NCBI GenBank assembly: GCA_014607495.2
Contig: CP053155.1
Coordinates: forward strand, 13,516,001-13,580,000
Direction of reading: 5' to 3'
DNA from: Carposina sasakii
Taxonomy: Eukaryota; Arthropoda; Insecta; Lepidoptera; Carposinidae
DNA length: 64,000 bases
Position 1 is the first letter of the stretch. Every line of letters starts with the position of its first letter. Below, one piece after another: positions 56,958 through 64,000 of the stretch. Under the pieces are notes generated by a model that was given only the letters and a program-made list of their open reading frames with translations, had not been told where the DNA came from and did not search any database. A program made the translations under genes and the position numbers.

Positions 56958-57300
56958 TATAGATAGATAGATAGATAAAATTCTTTATTGTACTACAGCA
57001 AAAAACACATGTACAAGGGCGAGCTTAATGCCTTGCAAGGCATTCTCTACCAGCTAACCTGGTTACTTATGAATAACATCTGTTGGTAGCACTATCAGAG
57101 ATGTGGATAAGAAAAACAATACATTCATCTAAAATTACATATCATTACATTATAAATAAAATAGTATTAATTTATTGATAAAATTATACTAATAATAAAA
57201 TAACATTTTAATTAATTGATAAAGTTATAATTAATACTTACTATGTCAGAACATAAACGAAAAATAAATAAAATTAAAAATGCCCAAACAAATTTCACAC
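56958..57300 (-). mobile_element. LINE 3' end (CR1-like) with GATA tail
   Basis: Tail (GATA)n then AAAATTCTTTATTGTACTAC, and GCCTTGCAAGGCATTCTCTACC. On the minus strand this is a 3' UTR ending AATAAAGAATTTT plus (ATCT)n, typical of lepidopteran CR1-type LINEs. No coding part remains. Confidence 0.45.
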
Positions 57301-57386
57301 GGTTACGAATTCTGCCTTTTCAGGTAGAACTCGCAAACTTAGTATGACATTAGCGCTCTATGTTACATCTTGTTCCTCTATGACAT

Positions 57387-57484
57387 AGGTTACTTTTTAT
57401 CTCGGAAAAATATTTTTTTCCCGGATAATTTCGATGTTTTGTTTTTTCTGCAGTCCACGCGGACGAAATCGCGGCGTCAACTAG
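57387..57484 (+). mobile_element. Helitron-like element, 3' end only
   Basis: GGTTACTTTTTATCTCGG to CGCGGCGTCAACTAG; the 5' half is absent. Confidence 0.55.
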
Positions 57485-57866
57485 TGTATAATAAACGTGG
57501 CTGTATAAACTCCTTTATGATCCTGCAGCTCTGCCTACCCCCATTTCGGGAGCACAGCCGTCTATATATGTATGTACTTATGTATAATTTCTTGTGACAT
57601 ATCTATAAATAGACGCCATTAATAGTCTAATTTAAATAAATAAATATTGACGCGAATACAATCTAAATCACAATTAACAGGAAAGCCATTTAAAATAACT
57701 TATACATGACAATGACAGATCGGAATTTAAAGCATATAGTGTGCTCCGTAAACTTATTATAATCAACTTACAAAATGTATCTACAGCATGGAGGAAGTGC
57801 AAAAAGGAGATGCCAAAAATCAACGGCGAGCGATTGACAAAGTTGGTAGTTGGTAGTTAAATGTCC

Positions 57867-58049
57867 GGCCCCCTGATTACGGAAAAGCAATAGCAAAGCC
57901 GAAGCCGTGCGATCGCGATAATTGAGAGTGTGTGCGTGCGCGCAACGAGCGTTCGGCTTCCTCCCGCGCCCCGCACCTCCCACACACACACTCAATTATC
58001 GCGATCGCGCGGCTTCGGCTTTGCTATTGCTTTTACGTAGTCAGCGGGC
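57867..58049. mobile_element. Hairpin MITE family J
   Basis: GGCCCCCTGATTACGGAAAA to TTTTACGTAGTCAGCGGGC; arms of about 70 bp include GCGATCGCGATAATTGAGAG. Flanking sequence differs from 54752-54938, so it is an independent insertion. Confidence 0.8.
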
Positions 58050-58775
58050 TTATTTGCTGCGCCGGATGCCAGATTATTGTGCTTTCTATATTATAATTCT
58101 ACCTATATTTATTGTCAAGTAGTATAGCGCAGGATAAGCCAATCACTGGCTTACGTTGGCCCAATAGCTATCTCTATCCTTTCGCCCTGTAAGAACGCAA
58201 CACTTTGAACAAACGTAGTTATGTCACCTCTACTTTACCCTTCCTCCGTGATCTATACACTAAAATATAGTGTCAGGTTATAGTTCAGGATCGAATGTAA
58301 GATGTGACTGGATGTATACAGGGTGTAGCGGCTTATAAAATTAAGATATTGTAAGATAGAGGACGATATATACTTTTTTTTTAAAGTCAGAGAAGGAACC
58401 TCGGACATAGTAGGTATTCGTTTTTACATAGACTTGGGAATAGTTTTTATAATGTTCTTTTCTTATTTAATTAAGGCATGGATAAAATTCTCAGATTTCC
58501 TTAATTAATGCCAACTTCAAGTTCTGCTTATTTTGGCGCAAGCCACGTAATAATTTCTCAAAAAAGTTAGTTTTCAATTTAAAATTAAAACGAAAATATC
58601 TATCTCCGGTGCCTTTTTGGTTCATAAGTTCATAACTATATAAATTGGGTATTTTTTAGTACTTACCTGTAATTTCATTGTATACTTAAATAGTATATTG
58701 TGTCAAAGTGTTTTTTTAAAACACTTTGTATACAATGAAGAAATATAATTTGGTAAGTATGATCTTGTTTCGTCA
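58050..58775. other. Gene-free stretch
   Basis: TACAGGGTGTAGCGGC at 58317 is a MITE-type terminus without a partner. AAGTGTTTTTTTAAAACACTTTGTATACAATGAAG (split by me at 58696-58739) forms a local palindrome. No exon. Confidence 0.35.
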
Positions 58776-58779
58776 TAAA

Positions 58780-59209
58780 ATATGGCGGTCATTTGTCTTT
58801 CGCATGCGCTCGCGCAGGCCGCGCTAATTGGTCGATGATCGCTCGTATTCTCAGATATTTTTTTATTAGGTCTACGTCATACGAGAGTTAAAATGGTGAC
58901 TAATTGTTATATTAGAAAACCGTCATCTGTAATAGTATCAAGCGTAGATTCGACCCAGTCACAGGCTTGTACCATTGAGTTAACCAGGCAGGCAGCCGGC
59001 CGAAAAACAAACGCTAAACCACTGCTACTGCGAAACTATTAGATATGTTAATTTACTTCCGACAAAAGTTTACATTTTTACAACTACTACGCCAACGATA
59101 CTTCAACGCTGCGTATGCGCAGTGCTTCACTATGTTCCATTCGGTCAGAGGGCGAGGTAGATCGTGTGAGTCCCCGACACTGACGGTACGTCATTTTGCT
59201 TTGACTGGT
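58780..59209 (+). promoter_or_regulatory. Promoter-like segment with NRF1-type motifs and possible 5' exon donor
   Basis: ATATGGCGGTCAT (YY1/Pho-like) at 58781, CGCATGCGCTCGCGCAGG at 58801, an inverted CCAAT box at 58827, and GCGTATGCGCAG (NRF1-like palindrome) at 59111. A strong donor, ACTG|GTAAGG, lies at 59207/59208 downstream. This could be the 5' end of a gene whose coding exons lie elsewhere; no protein recognised. Confidence 0.35.
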
Positions 59210-59386
59210 AAGGTTGCGACATGCAGACTCAAAATTATTTTATTTATTAATTTTGTTCACGAAACGGACGTAGTTTACTCTATATCGTAATATATGTTTG
59301 TTAACAGTGTATTTTGATGGATTTTTTTCGAATGCCTGTATTACACAGATAATTATATTTGATATGAGGCATCTTAGCTATAAGCT

Positions 59387-59510
59387 AATTTCAATAACCG
59401 AACTTGGAGAGTTTTTTTGTATATCTCAGAATTATTCTTTAATTGTTTTCATATAGGACAACAAAAATACGAGATTATTTTTGATTTCTAGTTAAAATTT
59501 CATTAAAATG
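59387..59510. mobile_element. Palindromic MITE family O, decayed
   Basis: GCTAATTTCAATAACCGAAC, TGTATATCTCAGAATTATTC and TTAATTGTTTTCATA match family O. Confidence 0.5.
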
Positions 59511-59514
59511 TGTG

Positions 59515-61360
59515 TGAATCACATGTGAATCATGATCAAAGGTAAAAGCAATGATCTAATCAGAATATAAAACAAAAACCTGTCAACCAATCACACTGCG
59601 CCAACGTTAGCAAAGACATCAATCGATCACCAACTCGATTGTTATCATAGATTTAGTAGTCGATAGTTCAAAGGCTTCGACGACAAGCAATCTGTCGACA
59701 GTTAGTCGACCCGCGATTAGGGTTACCATGTGAAAAGATGTTGCGGAAAGATCTTAATTTAGTTTGCAAAATTCTGATAAAAACTGACTAAAGCAAAATA
59801 TTAACTAGCTTTGATATTATGTTGAAAAATACATACAAATTACATATAGTGACGCCTATTATCCCCAGAGGTTGGGCAAAATATACACCCACTTTTCAGT
59901 TATGTTGCAAAATGAAAACGATAAATTGCTTTTATACTCAAAGCATAGTAGGTAAGTGCCATAAAGTTATGTTAACATTGATTATATCAGTGACATATTT
60001 AGAAATAAAAATGGTATGTAATATATATATATATATTTACTATGTATGAACAGTATGAATAATATTATTTAGTCTCAATTGAATATCTTTGTTGACCTAT
60101 GTACTGATATAAGCTACCTATATTAAAGTGGCCAAAATATACACAGTTCGATCTATCTTATACTTACTAGCTAGAGCCTATTCCAGAAATCTCAGAATTT
60201 GTCCTCGACATGGTTACCCTACCTGCGATCGATCCATGTCGAAAGGAAATCGATTCCCGAATAAGGGCCGATGGGGGTATAAAAGTAATTCCTCGATAGG
60301 GACGCGGCCGCAGGCGACAGGTTCAAGTTAAAACCTTCAACGTACTTGTATAGTATGTAATAAGTTTCCTTCTCAGATGGGAAAGGACTTTATAAACTGG
60401 ACGGCCGCGATGGTCCGAGTGGACTGCAGGAAAAGTAAAAATGACGAAATTTTCCCGTGTCCTTCCTCAGGCTATATACTACCCGTGTAAAAGATTTTAT
60501 TAAAATCGGTTCAGTAGTTTAGGCGTGAAGAGGTAATATATAAACTTATTTACTTTCGCATTTAAAATATGAAATGTGTAGCGGAGCCGACTGCATACTT
60601 GTGAGAGTACACGCTGGGTGCTGCCGACCGAAGACATATCGACCTCCGGTCTGGAAGGGGAGTGATGTAACGGAGCCATCTATCGGATGCAGGCGAGAAC
60701 CACAATCGAATGCAAAATCCTAGAACGCGATATCGAAGTTTTTCACAATGATTGGAATATACAGAATGTTTTTTCGTTGCTACCCTTAATGAAGGGTACG
60801 TACTCTAAACATCAAATAAAGTAAGTTTGCAGCAGGGACAGATGCTGTTGATGTATTCTAGTGAAGCCTCAGCACATTATTTATTTTCGACATAAACTAA
60901 ACTAGGATTCCGGACACGATTTATTTATAAAAAAAATAGAGTCCTCACATGGCCCACACCTAGATTTCTATCAGGCAGTAAAAAGTAGACGGCTTTTTAC
61001 AAAAACTGCACTGAACCTTATCTACCGCGTCTCCTGCTGTGTCAAATCTAAATTCAGTTCGAAAAGACCGCCCGATTGCAGACTTGTTTAGTAGTAAATT
61101 GTTTGTCGTCGAATTAAACACATGGATGAAAGACCATGACGAGGTGACTTAACGACACCTATATTAGGTATAAACGCGTTTTTAAAAACTTTCTTCTAAG
61201 AAATTGTCCTCCGTCTCAAAAAAAAACCGCATCAAAATCCGTTGCGTAGTTTGAAAGACCTAAGCATACATAGGGACAGACCGACGACAGCGGGAAGCGA
61301 CTTTGTTTCATATATCTAGTGATTCAGTCGCATTGATTGTTATAGAGTAGGTAGAAGGTA
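59515..61360. other. Gene-free stretch with repeat scraps
   Basis: 60400-60570 is a decayed non-autonomous repeat (GGCCGCGATGGTCCGAGTGG, AAAATCGGTTCAGTAGTTTA). 60770-60825 is the right end of family G in inverse orientation. 60832-60880 is a family E end. 61205-61320 (CCGTTGCGTAGTTTGAAAGA, CATACATAGGGACAGACCGA) is a common lepidopteran repeat end. No exon. Confidence 0.4.
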
Positions 61361-61365
61361 TACTA

Positions 61366-61745
61366 TACAGGGTGTGGGTGATAGCCAGGCTAATACTGAA
61401 ATGCTTCAGTACCACTGCGTTGAGTTATATGACAGTGTTATTACTCGCAGGAAATATATTTTTGATTGATTTGATTATCAGTAATCTTTGCTCTCTTGAC
61501 TTGACTTGCTTGACTAATTAAATGGGCTTATTGGTTATTGTGCGACACATTATTGTTTTTTGAATCACTTGTGACTCTCCATTAGGGTTTATCAGTTATT
61601 TGTACTTTTTTGAGAGCAACTTTTTTTTGAAAATCATTATTTGGTTAAAATTTTATTTTGAAGTCATTATCTAAGGCCTAATTAAACGAACTAAACGATT
61701 ATTTTACTGAAAATATGAAAAAAATGTCTGAAAATTTTGGAAAGG
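61366..61745 (+). mobile_element. MITE family I, truncated
   Basis: TACAGGGTGTGGGTGATAGC and CAGGCTAATACTGAAATGCT parallel 55951 onward up to TCTGAAAATTTTGG; the right end is missing. Confidence 0.65.
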
Positions 61746-62515
61746 ACTAATGCTATCGACTTGCAAAAAAAAAATCTATGAATTTCAATAGTGAGACGAT
61801 AGGATATAAAAAATCTCTTGTTTCCGGCTTTTATGGGGAAAAATAAAGTCAATCTCTGCGAGGATGCTTAGCTGAGGTATAGTTGTAACCTTATTCAGTG
61901 ATTGGTTCATACTACGCTACATAAGCCACTTTGATGTTTATAGGTGTAAGACCATTCCAACTCCTTTCAGCTTTTCCTCCATGGTTATAGCCTTTCGGGC
62001 GCCTTCTTTAAAACGAGCCTTTTATGCACTTTTCAAGTGGCAGGACATGTTCCTATTACTGATTGAAATTGGTCATTTTATGTCATGTGTTCTGTTAAGG
62101 CCGCTATACAGTCACCAATTTGCACTAACATATAGAAATCTGTTTGGCGGACTAATACAACTGGCCATTCGAAGTGTTATCGTGTAAATTGAAATCTTTT
62201 ATAAATTGGAAAATAGAGTATAGGTACAGTCACGAGTAATAAGATGTACATATACATTGTTGGATGGATTGGATTTTGAACCTTAACGCAAGGGCATAAG
62301 TAACGCGTTTGTGATGGTTGAATACCAGATTTAAGCCCTGTGATGATGCTGGGTTTCACTAGATTACGATTTTTAGGTAACAAGAAGTTTTCTTATAGAT
62401 ATTGTGTAATAAGTTGGGTCGTCTATCGATGCCTTAAAATCTAGTAATTCTGTTTAGGCTAGCCAGTAGTTTAGGTTCTGTTTAGGGATATACTCGTTTA
62501 ATACATAATGTTATT
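61746..62515. other. Gene-free stretch
   Basis: A 68-codon frame at 61981-62187 is hydrophobic but shows no family motif. 62340-62370 (GGTTTCACTAGATTAC) is a family E scrap. Nothing else recognised. Confidence 0.3.
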
Positions 62516-62518
62516 AGT

Positions 62519-62850
62519 AGCGGTGATAGCCCAGTGGTTAAGACGTGCACCTTTCAAGCGGGAGGCGTAAGTTCCAATCCCAGTCACGGGCCTGTACCAA
62601 TGAATTTATTTCATGTACAGATTTTAATGTTGCAAAATTGTCACTTAGCTCGTGCCTCGGAAAGCACGTAAAACCGTTGGTCCAGCGCCTGACCTGTCTC
62701 CGGTCGTGTCGGCTTTCCGTCCCATCGGTCTATGAGAGTAACGGAATAGAGAGTGCATCTGTGTTTGCGCACACACTTGTAATATATCCTGCGTACCTGG
62801 CCAATCTCCGTAGAGGTTGGTCGCCTTGGCCGAAATACGGTCCGGAGATC
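62519..62850 (+). mobile_element. tRNA-derived SINE family A, best copy
   Basis: A box TAGCCCAGTGG at 62526-62536 fits TRGYNNARNGG exactly; the B box AGTTCCAATCC at 62570 has one mismatch. Next are CACGGGCCTGTACCAATGAA, CGTGCCTCGGAAAGCACG and GGTCGTGTCGGCTTTCCGTC, ending near AAATACGGTCCGGAGA. Pol III internal promoter with retrotransposed dispersal is inferred from the family. Confidence 0.85.
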
Positions 62851-62957
62851 ATCATAATGCTATATGTTATCTAATGGTTTGTCTATATGCATCTTGTGTT
62901 TTTTGCAGTCTGATGTTTAAAGCAGATACATAAAATATTCGCACCGATGTATACCTG

Positions 62958-63132
62958 AAGGTGGGTTCCCACGGTGCGTGATTTCGCGGACGGACGCGGA
63001 CGCACCGACGGCTACGGACGGACGCGCACCACGGACGCGTCTGTATTACCACGCACGCTCCGTTTCCCACGATCCGTGGTGCGGGCTGGTGCGCGTCCGT
63101 CCGTAATATCACGCACCGTGGGAACCCACCTT
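62958..63132. mobile_element. GC-rich hairpin MITE
   Basis: AAGGTGGGTTCCCACGGTGC and its inverse GCACCGTGGGAACCCACCTT bound 175 bp rich in CGGACGGACGCG and GGTGCGCGTCCGTCC. CpG-rich, unlike its surroundings. Confidence 0.8.
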
Positions 63133-63337
63133 TAGAAGTACTGAATTTATTTCATGTACGGAGTTTAGATAAACTAAAATTGTCACTTAGCTGTACCCAA
63201 GGAGGGTTAGCGTCAGGCGCTAAATCCTTGTCGTAAAAGAAAGGAAGAAAATGTGTGGACTAATGATGGTATATGGCTCAATAGCCTAGGTTAGCCAGGG
63301 CTTCTTCTAATATGTCTTCATGTAACTTGGTTCCCCA

Positions 63338-63652
63338 TCTATACATATAATAAAATCGTAACGGATCGCTGTCTGTACATGGAAGATATATGAGAAAAAA
63401 TATTATAGGAGACCTTTATCAGCGCAATAGTACCCAAAATAATGATTTTTGGAATTATTGTCTGTGCGTTTGTGCACGCTAATCTCAGAAACGGCTAAAC
63501 CGATTTCGATGTACTTTTCAGGAATATATTCTGACAGATCCCACTTAACATATAGGCTACTTTTTATCACGGGCAAATGTTTTTATCCCGGATAATTTGG
63601 ACATTTTGTTTTATCTAGAGTCCACGCGGTCGGAGTCGCGGGCGTCCACTAG
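63338..63652 (+). mobile_element. Helitron-like element, most complete copy
   Basis: TCTATACATATAATAAAATC to GTCGCGGGCGTCCACTAG, 315 bp. Includes GTTTGTGCACGCTAATCTCA, AAACGGCTAAACCGATTTCG and TATCCCGGATAATTTGG. A stem (CCACGCGGTCGGAGTCGCGG) precedes the CTAG end. Confidence 0.7.
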
Positions 63653-63966
63653 AATACAAATATGATGCAAATATAAACCCATGTACACGTCCAATCGGCC
63701 CGCCCTCAAGTGTAGTGTGAACGGACCGTAATTATAATGTACCTATTTTATAGTTTACCGACGGCAAATTTATTAAATATACCAAGTGTTTTAGAAGATG
63801 ATATACAGGAATACCTAGTTAGGAAATAATACTTTATCCTTTACACTTTCTTCTCACAAGTTTAAACCATTCGATTAAAAAAAGTTACCCCTTCTAAATC
63901 GTGATATGAGATTATGTTACAAGTCAATAATTTACCTCTCCCATCATAAATTAATTTTAACCTTAA

Positions 63967-64000
63967 AGCCTCGAGCACAACGGATGCGTATGCGTGCACG
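63967..64000 (+). mobile_element. MITE family K, left end only
   Basis: AGCCTCGAGCACAACGGATG then CGTATGCGTGCACG matches the arm of 50400-50616; the window ends inside it. It follows TTAAA, consistent with the TTTAA target. Confidence 0.65.

Noticed and set aside
62545..62874. 109-codon plus-strand frame
   Set aside because: It is the family A SINE read through; the matching inverse frame occurs at 6262-6444 in another copy.

Overview
The window looks like lepidopteran (moth or butterfly) nuclear DNA. It is AT-rich, carries intron-containing genes, and is packed with repeat types typical of Lepidoptera: tRNA-headed SINEs, SINE-like repeats ending in GTCCAGCAGTGGACTGCAAT plus (GAT)n, Helitron-like elements that start TCTATACATATAATAAAA and end in CTAG, an RTE-type LINE 3' end, and many palindromic MITEs. 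The species or family cannot be fixed from sequence alone.

Genes (1-3.5 kb). Only two protein-coding genes can be supported. On the minus strand, 583-706 is the first coding exon of Sec71/ARFGEF (the BIG1/BIG2 Arf guanine-nucleotide exchange factor); the rest lies beyond the left edge. On the plus strand, 1947-3465 holds a complete four-exon Bub3, the spindle-checkpoint WD40 protein, predicted at 332 residues. The two are divergent and share about 1.24 kb, which contains a CTCF-like TAGGTGGCGCTA match.

Repeat-dense tract (3.5-38 kb). This is built almost wholly of transposable elements. The main one is a structurally complete Transib-superfamily DNA transposon (RAG1-like) at 16115-20249: CACGGTG termini, a 5-bp CGGCG target duplication, unusually long inverted repeats of about 360 bp, and a frameshifted transposase that still shows RAG1/Transib motifs. 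A SINE with its own 13-bp target duplication sits inside it. A second, much more decayed copy lies immediately downstream in the same orientation (about 20.5-22.76 kb), itself interrupted by a MITE and another repeat.

Repeat-poor island (about 37.9-44.6 kb). It has almost no recognisable repeats and no coding exon I can support, but 22 copies of ATCGAT in 6 kb, most of them within 3 kb. This is a candidate regulatory region.

Second repeat-dense tract (44.6-64 kb). It holds nested palindromic MITEs, hairpin elements, a 45-bp minisatellite of 19.6 units with internal higher-order structure (50.9-51.8 kb), a CR1-like LINE tail, and two promoter-like segments (CCAAT/E2F near 55.7 kb, NRF1/CCAAT near 58.8-59.2 kb) for which no gene could be assigned. 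Most short open reading frames outside Bub3 and Sec71 are shadows of repeats. Coordinates of decayed repeats are estimates by eye, usually good to 5-20 bases.
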